Shown here: piece by piece, positions 36,960-51,300 of the stretch | Layout of the letters: the number at the start of each line of letters is the position of its first letter | Numbering within the stretch: position 1 is the stretch's first letter | Origin: Leptasterias polaris | Lineage: Eukaryota; Echinodermata; Asteroidea; Forcipulatida; Asteriidae | NCBI GenBank assembly: GCA_037783415.1 | Contig: JAZGTN010000149.1 | Coordinates: 2,542,001 to 2,606,000, forward strand | Length of the DNA: 64,000 nt | Reading direction: 5' to 3' | Made by a program: the position numbers and the translations under genes | Notes under the pieces: generated by a model | The model's input: only the letters and a program-made list of their open reading frames with translations | Database searches by the model: none | What the model was told of the DNA's origin: nothing

Positions 36960-39495
36960 CTTTTTTTGTATTTTTCCTCAACATACGGAGGTTAGAAACA
37001 ATCTAAATTGAAGTCCCTATATTAAAGTCATCAACGTGTCTACGGCCATACTATGCTGAAAACACCGGTTCTCATCTGATCACCGAAGTTAATCATCGTC
37101 GGTCCTGGTCAGTACTTGGACGGGAGACCTCTTGGGAATACCCGGTGCTGTAGACATCTTTTTGTATTTTTCCTCCACATACGGAGGTTAGAAACAATCT
37201 AAACTGAAGTCCCTATATTAAAGTCATCAACGTGTCTACGGCCATACTACGCTGAAAACACCGGTTCTCGTCTGATCACCGAAGTTAGCATTGTCGGGCC
37301 TGGTCAGTACTTGGACGGGAGACCTCCTGGGAATACCCGGTGCTGTAGACATCTTTTTGTATTTTTCCTCAACATACGGAGGTTAGAAACAATCTAAACT
37401 GAAGCTCCTATAATTAAGTCATCAACGGGTCTACGGCCATACTACGCTGAAAACACCGGTTCTCGTCTGATCACCGAAGTTAATCATCGTCGGGCCTGGT
37501 CAGTACTTGGACGGGAGACCTCCTGTGAATACAGGGTGCTGTAGACCTCTTTTTGTATTTTTCCTCAACATACGGAGGTTAGATATCTAAACTGGAAACT
37601 GAAGCCCCTATATTAAAGTCATCAACATGTCTACGGCCATACTACGCTGAAAACACCGGTTCTCGTCTGATCACCGAAGTTAAGCATCGTCGGGCCCGGT
37701 CAGTACTTGGACGGGAGACCTCCTGGGAATACCGGGTGCTGTAGACCTCTTTTTGTATTTTTCCTCAACATACGGAGGTTAGAAACAATCTAAATTGAAG
37801 CCTATATTAAAGTCATCAATGTGTCTACGGCCATACTACGCTGAAAACACCGGTTCTCGTCTGATCACCGAAGTTAAGCATCGTCGGGCCCGGTCAGTAC
37901 TTGGACGGGAGACCTCCTGGGAATACCGGGTGCTGTAGACCTCTTTTTGTTTTTTTCCTCAACATACGGAGGTTAGAAACAATCTAAATTGAAGTCCCTA
38001 TATTAAAGTCATCAACGTGTCTACGGCCATACTACGCTGAAAACACCGGTTCTTGTCTGATCACCGAAGTTAAGCATCGTCGGGCCCGGTCAGTACTTGG
38101 ATGGGAGACCTCCTGGGAATACCGGGTGCTGTAGACCTCTTTTTGTTTTTTTCCTCAACATACGGAGGTTAGAAACAATCTAAATTGAAGTCCCTATATT
38201 AAAGTCATCAACGTGTCTACGGCCATACTACGCTGAAAACACCGGTTCTCGTCTGATCACCGAAGTTAGCATTGTCGGGCCTGGTCAGTACTTGGACGGT
38301 AGACCTCCTGGGAATACCGGGTGATGTAGACCTCTTTTTGTTTTTTTCCTCAACATACGGAGGTTAGAAACAATCTAAATTGAAGTCCCTATATTAAAGT
38401 CATCAACGTGTCTACGGCCATACTATGCTGAAAACACCGGTTCTCGTCTGATCACCGAAGTTAAGCATCGTCGGGCCCGGTCAGTACTTGGATGGGAGAC
38501 CTCCTGGGAATACCGGGTGCTGTAGACCTCTTTTTGTTTTTTTCCTCAACATACGGAGGTTAGAAACAATCTAAATTGAAGTCCCTATATTAAAGTCATC
38601 AACGTGTCTACGGCCATACTACGATGAAAACACCGGTTCTCGTCTGATCACCGAAGTTAGCATTGTCGGGCCTGGTCAGTACTTGGACGGGAGACCTCCT
38701 GGGAATACCGGGTGCTGTAGACCTCTTTTTGTATTTTTCCTCAACATACGGAGGTTAGAAACAATCTAAATTGAAGTCCCTATATTAAAGTCATCAACGT
38801 GTCTACGGCCATACTACGCTGAAAACACCGGTTCTCGTCTGATCACCGAAGTTAAGCATCGTCGGGCCCGGTCAGTACTTGGACGGGAGACCTCCTGGGA
38901 ATACCGGGTGATGTAGACCTCTTTTTGTATTTTTTCTCAACATACGGAGGTTAGATATCTAAACTGGAAACTGAAGCCCCTATATTAAAGTCATCAACGG
39001 GTCTACGGCCATACTACGCTGAAAACACCGGTTCTCGTCTGATCACCGAAGTTAAGCATCGTCGGGCCCGGTCAGTACTTGGACGGGAGACCTCCTGGGA
39101 ATACCGGGTGCTGTAGACCTCTTTTTGTTTTTTTCCTCAACATACGGAGGTTAGAAACAATCTAAATTGAAGTCCCTATATTAAAGTCATCAACGTGTCT
39201 ACGGCCATACTACGCTGAAAACACCGGTTCTCGTCTGATCACCGAAGTTAGCATTGTCGGGCCTGGTCAGTACTTGGATGGGAGACCTCCTGGGAATACC
39301 GGGTGATGTAGACCTCTTTTTGTATTTTTCCTCAACATACGGAGGTTAGATATCTAAACTGGAAACTGAAGCCCCTATATTAAAGTCATCAACATGTCTA
39401 CGGTCATACTACGCTGAAAACACCGGTTCTCGTCTGATCACCGAAGTTAGCATTGTCGGGCCTGGTCAGTACTTGGACGGGAGACCTCCTGGGAA
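36880..39495 (+). repeat. Three-copy segmental block, copy 1
   Basis: Repeated at 43968-46583 (+7088 bp), and its first about 2.0 kb again at about 49,270-51,300 (+12,393 bp). Markers are GTCGGTCCTGG, CTCTTGGG, TATAATTAAG, CTCCTGTGAAT, GAAGCCTATATT and GGACGGTAG. Confidence 0.85.
38606..38722 (+). rRNA. 5S rRNA copy with C19A, restoring a helix II pair
   Basis: The only copy I found that reads TACGATG instead of TACGCTG. A19 can pair with U59, which is mismatched with C19 in the other copies. It is a deletion-class gene. The counterparts in the 7088- and 5305-bp duplications (45694, 50999) have C19, so the change arose here after the duplication, or was lost there. Confidence 0.85.
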
Positions 39496-42400
39496 TACCC
39501 GGTGCTGTAGACATCTTTTTGTATTTTTCCTCAACATACGGAGGTTAGAAACAATCTAAACTGAAGCCCCTATATTAAGTCATCAACGGGTCTACGGCCA
39601 TACTACGCTGAAAACACCGGTTCTCGTCTGATCACCAAAGTTAATCATCGTCGGGCCTGGTCAGTACTTGGACGGGAGACCTCCTGGGAATACCCGGTGC
39701 TGTAGACATCTTTTTGTATTTTTCCTCCACATACGGAGGTTAGAAACAATCTAAACTGAAGTCCCTATATTAAAGTCATCAACGTGTCTACGGCCATACT
39801 ACGCTGAAAACACCGGTTCTCGTCTGATTACCGAAGTTAGCATCGTCGGGCCTGGTCAGTACTTGGACGGGAGACCTCCTGGGAATACAGGGTGCTGTAG
39901 ACCTCTTTTTGTATTTTTCCTCAACATACGGAGGTTATATATGTAAACTGGAAACTGAAGTCCCTATATTAAAGTCATCAACGTGTCTACGGCCATACTA
40001 CGCTGAAAACACCGGTTCTCGTCTGATCACCGAAGTTAGCATTGTCGGGCCTGGTCAGTACTTGGACGGGAGACCTCCTGGGAATACCCGGTGCTGTAGA
40101 CATTTTTTTGTATTTTTCCTCAACATACGGAGGTTAGAAACAATCTAAACTGAAGCCCCTATATTAAGTCATCAACGGGTCTACGGCCATACTACGCTGA
40201 AAACACCGGTTCTCGTCTGATCACCGAAGTTAATCATCGTCGGGCCTGGTCAGTACTTGGACGGGAGACCTCCTGGGAATACAGGGTGCTGTAGACCTAT
40301 TTTTGTATTTTTCCTCAACATACGGAGGTTAGATATCTAAACTGGAAACTGAAGCCCCTATATTAAAGTCATCAACGTGTCTACGGCCATACTACGCTGA
40401 AAACACCGGTTCTCGTCTGATCACCGAAGTTAAGCATCGTCGGGCCCGGTCAGTACTTGGACGGGAGACCTCCTGGGAATACCGGGTGATGTAGACCTCT
40501 TTTTGTATTTTTTCTCAACATACGGAGGTTAGATATCTAAACTGGAAACTGAAGCCCCTATATTAAAGTCATCAACGGGTCTACGGCCATACTACGCTGA
40601 AAACACCGGTTCTCGTCTGATCACCGAAGTTAAGCATCGTCGGGCCCGGTCAGTACTTGGACGGGAGACCTCCTGGGAATACCGGGTGCTGTAGACCTCT
40701 TTTTGTTTTTTTCCTCAACATACGGAGGTTAGAAACAATCTAAATTGAAGTCCCTATATTAAAGTCATCAACGTGTCTACGGCCATACTACGCTGAAAAC
40801 ACCGGTTCTCGTCTGATCACCGAAGTTAGCATTGTCGGGCCTGGTCAGTACTTGGACGGGAGACCTCCTGGGAATACCGGGTGATGTAGACCTCTTTTTG
40901 TATTTTTCCTCAACATACGGAGGTTAGATATCTAAACTGGAAACTGAAGCCCCTATATTAAAGTCATCAACATGTCTACGGTCATACTACGCTGAAAACA
41001 CCGGTTCTCGTCTGATCACCGAAGTTAGCATTGTCGGGCCTGGTCAGTACTTGGACGGGAGACCTCCTGGGAATACCCGGTGCTGTAGACATCTTTTTGT
41101 ATTTTTCCTCAACATACGGAGGTTAGAAACAATCTAAACTGAAGCCCCTATATTAAGTCATCAACGGGTCTACGGCCATACTACGCTGAAAACACCGGTT
41201 CTCGTCTGATCACCGAAGTTAATCATCGTCGGGCCTGGTCAGTACTTGGACGGGAGACCTCCTGGGAATACAGGGTGCTGTAGACCTCTTTTTGTATTTT
41301 TCCTCAACATACGGAGGTTAGATATCTAAACTGGAAACTGAAGTCCCTATATTAAAGTCATCAACGTGTCTACGGCCATACTACGCTGAAAACACCGGTT
41401 CTCGTCTGATCACCGAAGTTAAGCATCGTCGGGCCCGGTCAGTACTTGGACGGGAGACCTCCTGGGAATACCGGGTGCTGTAGACCTCTTTTTGTATTTT
41501 TCCTCAACATACGGAGGTTAGAAACAATCTAAATTGAAGTCCCTATATTAAAGTCATCAACGTGTCTACGGCCATACTACGCTGAAAACACCGGTTCTCG
41601 TCTGATCACCGAAGTTAGCATTGTCGGGCCTGGTCAGTACTTGGACGGGAGACCTCCTGGGAATACCCGGTGCTGTAGACATTTTTTTGTATTTTTCCTC
41701 AACATACGGAGGTTAGAAACAATCTAAACTGAAGCCCCTATATTAAGTCATCAACGGGTCTACGGCCATACTACGCTGAAAACACCGGTTCTCGTCTGAT
41801 CACCGAAGTTAATCATCGTCGGGCCTGGTCAGTACTTGGACGGGAGACCTCCTGGGAATACCGGGTGCTGTAGACCTCTTTTTGTATTTTTCCTCAACAT
41901 ACGGAGGTTAGAAACAATCTAAATTGAAGTCCCTATATTAAAGTCATCAACGTGTCTACGGCCATACTACGCTGAAAACACCGGTTCTCGTCTGAACACT
42001 GAAGTTAGCATTGTCGGGCCTGGTCAGTACTTGGACGGGAGACCTCCTGGGAATACCGGGTGATGTAGACCTCTTTTTGTATTTTTCCTCAACATACGGA
42101 GGTTAGATATCTAAACTGGAAACTGAAGCCCCTATATTAAAGTCATCAACATGTCTACGGTCATACTACGCTGAAAACACCGGTTCTCGTCTGATCACCG
42201 AAGTTAGCATTGTCGGGCCTGGTCAGTACTTGGACGGGAGACCTCCTGGGAATACCCGGTGCTGTAGACATCTTTTTGTATTTTTCCTCAACATACGGAG
42301 GTTAGAAACAATCTAAACTGAAGCCCCTATATTAAGTCATCAACGGGTCTACGGCCATACTACGCTGAAAACACCGGTTCTCGTCTGATCACCGAAGTTA

Positions 42401-43967
42401 ATCATCGTCGGGCCTGGTCAGTACTTGGACGGGAGACCTCCTGGGAATACAGGGTGCTGTAGACCTCTTTTTGTATTTTCCCTCAACATACGGAGGTTAG
42501 ATATCTAAACTGGAAACTGAAGTCCCTATATTAAAGTCATCAACGTGTCTACGGCCATACTACGCTGAAAACACCGGTTCTCGTCTGATCACCGAAGTTA
42601 GCATTGTCGGGCCTGGTCAGTACTTGGACGGGAGACCTCCTGGGAATACCCGGTGCTGTAGACATTTTTTTGTATTTTTCCTCAACATACGGAGGTTAGA
42701 AACAATCTAAACTGAAGCCCCTATATTAAGTCATCAACGGGTCTACGGCCATACTACGCTGAAAACACCGGTTCTCGTCTGATCACCGAAGTTAATCATC
42801 GTCGGGCCTGGTCAGTACTTGGACGGGAGACCTCCTGGGAATACAGGGTGCTGTAGACCTATTTTTGTATTTTTCCTCAACATACGGAGGTTAGATATCT
42901 AAACTGGAAACTGAAGCCCCTATATTAAAGTCATCAACGTGTCTACGGCCATACTACGCTGAAAACACCGGTTCTCGTCTGATCACCGAAGTTAAGCATC
43001 GTCGGGCCCGGTCAGTACTTGGACGGGAGACCTCCTGGGAATACCGGGTGATGTAGACCTCTTTTTGTATTTTTTCTCAACATACGGAGGTTAGATATCT
43101 AAACTGGAAACTGAAGCCCCTATATTAAAGTCATCAACGTGTCTACGGCCATACTACGCTGAAAACACCGGTTCTCATCTGATCACCGAAGTTAAGCATC
43201 GTCGGGCCCGGTCAGTACTTGGACGGGAGACCTCCTGGGAATACCGGGTGCTGTAGACCTCTTTTTGTTTTTTTCCTCAACATACGGAGGTTAGAAACAA
43301 TCTAAATTGAAGTCCCTATATTAAAGTCATCAACGTGTCTACGGCCATACTATGCTGAAAACACCGGTTCTCGTCTGATCACCGAAGTTAGCATTGTCGG
43401 GCCTGGTCAGTACTTGGATGGGAGACCTCCTGGGAATACCGGGTGATGTAGACCTCTTTTTGTATTTTTCCTCAACATACGGAGGTTAGATATCTAAACT
43501 GGAAACTGAAGCCCCTATATTAAAGTCATCAACATGTCTACGGTCATACTACGCTGAAAACACCGGTTCTCGTCTGATCACCGAAGTTAGCATTGTCGGG
43601 CCTGGTCAGTACTTGGACGGGAGACCTCCTGGGAATACCCGGTGCTGTAGACATCTTTTTGTATTTTTCCTCAACATACGGAGGTTAGAAACAATCTAAA
43701 CTGAAGCCCCTATATTAAGTCATCAACGGGTCTACGGCCATACTACGCTGAAAACACCGGTTCTCGTCTGATCACCGAAGTTAATCATCGTCGGGCCTGG
43801 TCAGTACTTGGACGGGAGACCTCCTGGGAATACAGGGTGCTGTAGACCTCTTTTTGTATTTTTCCTCAACATACGGAGGTTAGATATCTAAACTGGAAAC
43901 TGAAGTCCCTATATTAAAGTCATCAACGTGTCTACGGCCATACTACGCTGAAAACACCGGTTCTCGT

Positions 43968-46583
43968 CTGATCACCGAAGTTAAGCATCGTCGGGCCCGG
44001 TCAGTACTTGGACGGGAGACCTCCTGGGAATACCGGGTGCTGTAGACCTTTTTTTGTATTTTTCCTCAACATACGGAGGTTAGAAACAATCTAAATTGAA
44101 GTCCCTATATTAAAGTCATCAACGTGTCTACGGCCATACTATGCTGAAAACACCGGTTCTCATCTGATCACCGAAGTTAATCATCGTCGGTCCTGGTCAG
44201 TACTTGGACGGGAGACCTCTTGGGAATACCCGGTGCTGTAGACATCTTTTTGTATTTTTCCTCCACATACGGAGGTTAGAAACAATCTAAACTGAAGTCC
44301 CTATATTAAAGTCATCAACGTGTCTACGGCCATACTACGCTGAAAACACCGGTTCTCGTCTGATCACCGAAGTTAGCATTGTCGGGCCTGGTCAGTACTT
44401 GGACGGGAGACCTCCTGGGAATACCCGGTGCTGTAGACATCTTTTTGTATTTTTCCTCAACATACGGAGGTTAGAAACAATCTAAACTGAAGCTCCTATA
44501 ATTAAGTCATCAACGGGTCTACGGCCATACTACGCTGAAAACACCGGTTCTCGTCTGATCACCGAAGTTAATCATCGTCGGGCCTGGTCAGTACTTGGAC
44601 GGGAGACCTCCTGTGAATACAGGGTGCTGTAGACCTCTTTTTGTATTTTTCCTCAAAATACGGAGGTTAGATATCTAAACTGGAAACTGAAGCCCCTATA
44701 TTAAAGTCATCAACATGTCTACGGCCATACTACGCTGAAAACACTGGTTCTCGTCTGATCACCGAAGTTAAGCATCGTCGGGCCCGGTCAGTACTTGGAC
44801 GGGAGACCTCCTGGGAATACCGGGTGCTGTAGACCTCTTTTTGTATTTTTCCTCAACATACGGAGGTTAGAAACAATCTAAATTGAAGCCTATATTAAAG
44901 TCATCAATGTGTCTACGGCCATACTACGCTGAAAACACCGGTTCTCGTCTGATCACCGAAGTTAAGCATCGTCGGGCCCGGTCAGTACTTGGACGGGAGA
45001 CCTCCTGGGAATACCGGGTGCTGTAGACCTCTTTTTGTTTTTTTCCTCAACATACGGAGGTTAGAAACAATCTAAATTGAAGTCCCTATATTAAAGTCAT
45101 CAACGTGTCTACGGCCATACTACGCTGAAAACACCGGTTCTTGTCTGATCACCGAAGTTAAGCATCGTCGGGCCCGGTCAGTACTTGGACGGGAGACCTC
45201 CTGGGAATACCGGGTGCTGTAGACCTCTTTTTGTTTTTTTCCTCAACATACGGAGGTTAGAAACAATCTAAATTGAAGTCCCTATATTAAAGTCATCAAC
45301 GTGTCTACGGCCATACTACGCTGAAAACACCGGTTCTCGTCTGATCACCGAAGTTAGCATTGTCGGGCCTGGTCAGTACTTGGACGGTAGACCTCCTGGG
45401 AATACCGGGTGATGTAGACCTCTTTTTGTTTTTTTCCTCAACATACGGAGGTTAGAAACAATCTAAATTGAAGTCCCTATATTAAAGTCATCAACGTGTC
45501 TATGGCCATACTATGCTGAAAACACCGGTTCTCGTCTGATCACCGAAGTTAAGCATCGTCGGGCCCGGTCAGTACTTGGATGGGAGACCTCCTGGGAATA
45601 CCGGGTGCTGTAGACCTCTTTTTGTTTTTTTCCTCAACATACGGAGGTTAGAAACAATCTAAATTGAAGTCCCTATATTAAAGTCATCAACGTGTCTACG
45701 GCCATACTACGCTGAAAACACCGGTTCTCGTCTGATCACCGAAGTTAGCATTGTCGGGCCTGGTCAGTACTTGGACGGGAGACCTCCTGGGAATACCGGG
45801 TGCTGTAGACCTCTTTTTGTATTTTTCCTCAACATACGGAGGTTAGAAACAATCTAAATTGAAGTCCCTATATTAAAGTCATCAACGTGTCTACGGCCAT
45901 ACTACGCTGAAAACACCGGTTCTCGTCTGATCACCGAAGTTAAGCATCGTCGGGCCCGGTCAGTACTTGGACGGGAGACCTCCTGGGAATACCGGGTGAT
46001 GTAGACCTCTTTTTGTATTTTTTCTCAACATACGGAGGTTAGATATCTAAACTGGAAACTGAAGCCCCTATATTAAAGTCATCAACGGGTCTACGGCCAT
46101 ACTACGCTGAAAACACCGGTTCTCGTCTGATCACCGAAGTTAAGCATCGTCGGGCCCGGTCAGTACTTGGACGGGAGACCTCCTGGGAATACCGGGTGCT
46201 GTAGACCTCTTTTTGTTTTTTTCCTCAACATACGGAGGTTAGAAACAATCTAAATTGAAGTCCCTATATTAAAGTCATCAACGTGTCTACGGCCATACTA
46301 CGCTGAAAACACCGGTTCTCGTCTGATCACCGAAGTTAGCATTGTCGGGCCTGGTCAGTACTTGGATGGGAGACCTCCTGGGAATACCGGGTGATGTAGA
46401 CCTCTTTTTGTATTTTTCCTCAACATACGGAGGTTAGATATCTAAACTGGAAACTGAAGCCCCTATATTAAAGTCATCAACATGTCTACGGTCATACTAC
46501 GCTGAAAACACCGGTTCTCGTCTGATCACCGAAGTTAGCATTGTCGGGCCTGGTCAGTACTTGGACGGGAGACCTCCTGGGAA
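43968..46583 (+). repeat. Three-copy segmental block, copy 2
   Basis: Offset +7088 from copy 1. Private changes include CTCAAAATACGG at about 44653 and GTCTATGGCC at 45498. Confidence 0.85.
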
Positions 46584-49269
46584 TACCGGGTGATGTAGAC
46601 CTCTTTTTGTTTTTTTCCTCAACATACGGAGGTTAGAAACAATCTAAATTGAAGTCCCTATATTAAAGTCATCAACGTGTCTATGGCCATACTATGCTGA
46701 AAACACCGGTTCTCGTCTGATCACCGAAGTTAAGCATCGTCGGGCCCGGTCAGTACTTGGATGGGAGACCTCCTGGGAATACCGGGTGCTGTAGACCTCT
46801 TTTTGTTTTTTTCCTCAACATACGGAGGTTAGAAACAATCTAAATTGAAGTCCCTATATTAAAGTCATCAACGTGTCTACGGCCATACTACGCTGAAAAC
46901 ACCGGTTCTCGTCTGATCACCGAAGTTAGCATTGTCGGGCCTGGTCAGTACTTGGACGGGAGACCTCCTGGGAATACCGGGTGCTGTAGACCTCTTTTTG
47001 TATTTTTCCTCAACATACGGAGGTTAGAAACAATCTAAATTGAAGTCCCTATATTAAAGTCATCAACGTGTCTACGGCCATACTACGCTGAAAACACCGG
47101 TTCTCGTCTGATCACCGAAGTTAGCATTGTCGGGCCTGGTCAGTACTTGGACGGTAGACCTCCTGGGAATACCGGGTGATGTAGACCTCTTTTTGTTTTT
47201 TTCCTCAACATACGGAGGTTAGAAACAATCTAAATTGAAGTCCCTATATTAAAGTCATCAACGTGTCTATGGCCATACTATGCTGAAAACACCGGTTCTC
47301 GTCTGATCACCGAAGTTAAGCATCGTCGGGCCCGGTCAGTACTTGGATGGGAGACCTCCTGGGAATACCGGGTGCTGTAGACCTCTTTATGTTTTTTTCC
47401 TCAACATACGGAGGTTAGAAACAATCTAAATTGAAGTCCCTATATTAAAGTCATCAACGTGTCTACGGCCATACTACGCTGAAAACACCGGTTCTCGTCT
47501 GATCACCGAAGTTAGCATTGTCGGGCCTGGTCAGTACTTGGACGGGAGACCTCCTGGGAATACCGGGTGCTGTAGACCTCTTTTTGTATTTTTCCTCAAC
47601 ATACGGAGGTTAGAAACAATCTAAATTGAAGTCCCTATATTAAAGTCATCAACGTGTCTACGGCCATACTACGCTGAAAACACCGGTTCTCGTCTGATCA
47701 CCGAAGTTAAGCATCGTCGGGCCCGGTCAGTACTTGGACGGGAGACCTCCTGGGAATACCGGGTGATGTAGACCTCTTTTTGTATTTTTTCTCAACATAC
47801 GGAGGTTAGATATCTAAACTGGAAACTGAAGCCCCTATATTAAAGTCATCAACGGGTCTACGGCCATACTACGCTGAAAACACCGGTTCTCGTCTGATCA
47901 CCGAAGTTAAGCATCGTCGGGCCCGGTCAGTACTTGGACGGGAGACCTCCTGGGAATACCGGGTGCTGTAGACCTCTTTTTGTTTTTTTCCTCAACATAC
48001 GGAGGTTAGAAACAATCTAAATTGAAGTCCCTATATTAAAGTCATCAACGTGTCTACGGCCATACTACGCTGAAAACACCGGTTCTCGTCTGATCACCGA
48101 AGTTAGCATTGTCGGGCCTGGTCAGTACTTGGATGGGAGACCTCCTGGGAATACCGGGTGATGTAGACCTCTTTTTGTATTTTTCCTCAACATACGGAGG
48201 TTAGATATCTAAACTGGAAACTGAAGCCCCTATATTAAAGTCATCAACATGTCTACGGTCATACTACGCTGAAAACACCGGTTCTCGTCTGATCACCGAA
48301 GTTAGCATTGTCGGGCCTGGTCAGTACTTGGACGGGAGACCTCCTGGGAATACCCGGTGCTGTAGACATCTTTTTGTATTTTTCCTCAACATACGGAGGT
48401 TAGAAACAATCTAAACTGAAGCCCCTATATTAAGTCATCAACGGGTCTACGGCCATACTACGCTGAAAACACCGGTTCTCGTCTGATCACCGAAGTTAAT
48501 CATCGTCGGGCCTGGTCAGTACTTGGACGGGAGACCTCCTGGGAATACAGGGTGCTGTAGACCTCTTTTTGTATTTTTCCTCAACATACGGAGGTTAGAT
48601 ATCTAAACTGGAAACTGAAGTCCCTATATTAAAGTCATCAACGTGTCTACGGCCATACTACGCTGAAAACACCGGTTCTCGTCTGATCACCGAAGTTAAG
48701 CATCGTCGGGCCCGGTCAGTACTTGGACGGGAGACCTCCTGGGAATACCGGGTGCTGTAGACCTCTTTTTGTATTTTTCCTCAACATACGGAGGTTAGAA
48801 ACAATCTAAATTGAAGTCCCTATATTAAAGTCATCAACGTGTCTACGGCCATACTACGCTGAAAACACCGGTTCTCGTCTGATCACCGAAGTTAGCATTG
48901 TCGGGCCTGGTCAGTACTTGGACGGGAGACCTCCTGGGAATACCCGGTGCTGTAGAAATTTTTTTGTATTTTTCCTCAACATACGGAGGTTAGAAACAAT
49001 CTAAACTGAAGCCCCTATATTAAGTCATCAACGGGTCTACGGCCATACTACGCTGAAAACACCGGTTCTCGTCTGATCACCGAAGTTAATCATCGTCGGG
49101 CCTGGTCAGTACTTGGACGGGAGACCTCCTGGGAATACAGGGTGCTGTTGACCTATTTTTGTATTTTTCCTCAACATACGGAGGTTAGATATCTAAACTG
49201 GAAACTGAAGCCCCTATATTAAAGTCATCAACGTGTCTACGGCCATACTACGCTGAAAACACCGGTTCT

Positions 49270-51300
49270 CGTCTGATCACCGAAGTTAAGCATCGTCGGG
49301 CCCGGTCAGTACTTGGACGGGAGACCTCCTGGGAATACCGGGTGCTGTAGACCTTTTTTTGTATTTTTCCTCAACATACGGAGGTTAGAAAAAATCTAAA
49401 TTGAAGTCCCTATATTAAAGTCATCAACGTGTCTACGGCCATACTATGCTGAAAACACCGGTTCTCGTCTGATCACCGAAGTTAATCATCGTCGGTCCTG
49501 GTCAGTACTTGGACGGGAGACCTCTTGGGAATACCCGGTGCTGTAGACATCTTTTTGTATTTTTCCTCCACATACGGAGGTTAGAAACAATCTAAACTGA
49601 AGTCCCTATATTAAAGTCATCAACGTGTCTACGGCCATACTACGCTGAAAACACCGGTTCTCGTCTGATCACCGAAGTTAGCATTGTCGGGCCTGGTCAG
49701 TACTTGGACGGGAGACCTCCTGGGAATACCCGGTGCTGTAGACATCTTTTTGTATTTTTCCTCAACATACGGAGGTTAGAAACAATCTAAACTGAAGCTC
49801 CTATAATTAAGTCATCAACGGGTCTACGGCCATACTACGCTGAAAACACCGGTTCTCGTCTGATCACTGAAGTTAATCATCGTCGGGCCTGGTCAGTACT
49901 TGGACGGGAGACCTCCTGTGAATACAGGGTGCTGTAGACCTCTTTTTGTATTTTTCCTCAACATACGGAGGTTAGATATCTAAACTGGAAACTGAAGCCC
50001 CTATTTTAAAGTCATCAACATGTCTACGGCCATACTACGCTGAAAACACCGGTTCTCGTCTGATCACCGAAGTTAAGCATCGTCGGGCCCGGTCAGTACT
50101 TGGACGGGAGACCTCCTGGGAATACCGGGTGCTGTAGACCTCTTTTTGTATTTTTCCTCAACATACGGAGGTTAGAAACAATCTAAATTGAAGCCTATAT
50201 TAAAGTCATCAACGTGTCTACGGCCATACTACGCTGAAAACACCGGTTCTCGTCTGATCACCGAAGTTAAGCATCGTCGGGCCCGGTCAGTACTTGGACG
50301 GGAGACCTCCTGGGAATACCGGGTGCTGTAGACCTCTTTTTGTTTTTTTCCTCAACATACGGAGGTTAGAAACAATCTAAATTGAAGTCCCTATATTAAA
50401 GTCATCAACGTGTCTACGGCCATACTACGCTGAAAACACCGGTTCTTGTCTGATCACCGAAGTTAAGCATCGTCGGGCCCGGTCAGTACTTGGACGGGAG
50501 ACCTCCTGGGAATACCGGGTGCTGTAGACCTCTTTTTGTTTTTTTCCTCAACATACGGAGGTTAGAAACAATCTAAATTGAAGTCCCTATATTAAAGTCA
50601 TCAACGTGTCTACGGCCATACTACGCTGAAAACACCGGTTCTCGTCTGATCACCGAAGTTAGCATTGTCGGGCCTGGTCAGTACTTGGACGGTAGACCTC
50701 CTGGGAATACCGGGTGATGTAGACCTCTTTTTGTTTTTTTCCTCAACATACGGAGGTTAGAAACAATCTAAATTGAAGTCCCTATATTAAAGTCATCAAC
50801 GTGTCTACGGCCATACTATGCTGAAAACACCGGTTCTCGTCTGATCACCGAAGTTAAGCATCGTCGGGCCCGGTCAGTACTTGGATGGGAGACCTCCTGG
50901 GAATACCGGGTGCTGTAGACCTCTTTTTGTTTTTTTCCTCAACATACGGAGGTTAGAAACAATCTAAATTGAAGTCCCTATATTAAAGTCATCAACGTGT
51001 CTACGGCCATACTACGCTGAAAACACCGGTTCTCGTCTGATCACCGAAGTTAGCATTGTCGGGCCTGGTCAGTACTTGGACGGGAGACCTCCTGGGAATA
51101 CCGGGTGCTGTAGACCTCTTTTTGTATTTTTCCTCAACATACGGAGGTTAGAAACAATCTAAATTGAAGTCCCTATATTAAAGTCATCAACGTGTCTACG
51201 GCCATACTACGCTGAAAACACCGGTTCTCGTCTGATCACCGAAGTTAAGCATCGTCGGGCCCGGTCAGTACTTGAACGGGAGACCTCCTGGGAATACCGG
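49270..51300 (+). repeat. Three-copy segmental block, copy 3 (shorter)
   Basis: Offset +5305 from copy 2. Genes 49431 to 51194 match 44126 to 45889. It ends at a gene with CTTGAACGGG, after which the array changes character. Confidence 0.85.

Larger units (their letters stand above)
37038..46600 (+). rRNA. 5S rRNA gene cluster, block 5 (49 complete genes)
   Basis: Gene starts; d = 117 nt deletion class, t = G56T: 37038t, 37234d, 37429t, 37629, 37823, 38019, 38215d, 38410, 38606d, 38801, 39001, 39197d, 39396d, 39590t, 39786d, 39985d, 40179t, 40379, 40579, 40775d, 40974d, 41168t, 41368, 41564d, 41758t, 41954d, 42153d, 42347t, 42547d, 42741t, 42941, 43141, 43337d, 43536d, 43730t, 43930, 44126t, 44322d, 44517t, 44717, 44911, 45107, 45303d, 45498, 45694d, 45889, 46089, 46285d, 46484d. 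The G56C class is absent. Markers are GGATGGG (C84T), GTCGGTCCTGG with CTCTTGGG, and a spacer lacking three bases (GAAGCCTATATT at 37798 and 44886). Confidence 0.96.

Noticed and set aside
39909..40148. Plus-strand 79-codon open frame
   Set aside because: It runs through a spacer, a whole 5S gene (39985-40101) and the next spacer. It depends on the private ATATATGTAA change at about 39936 and is a chance opening in one unit.
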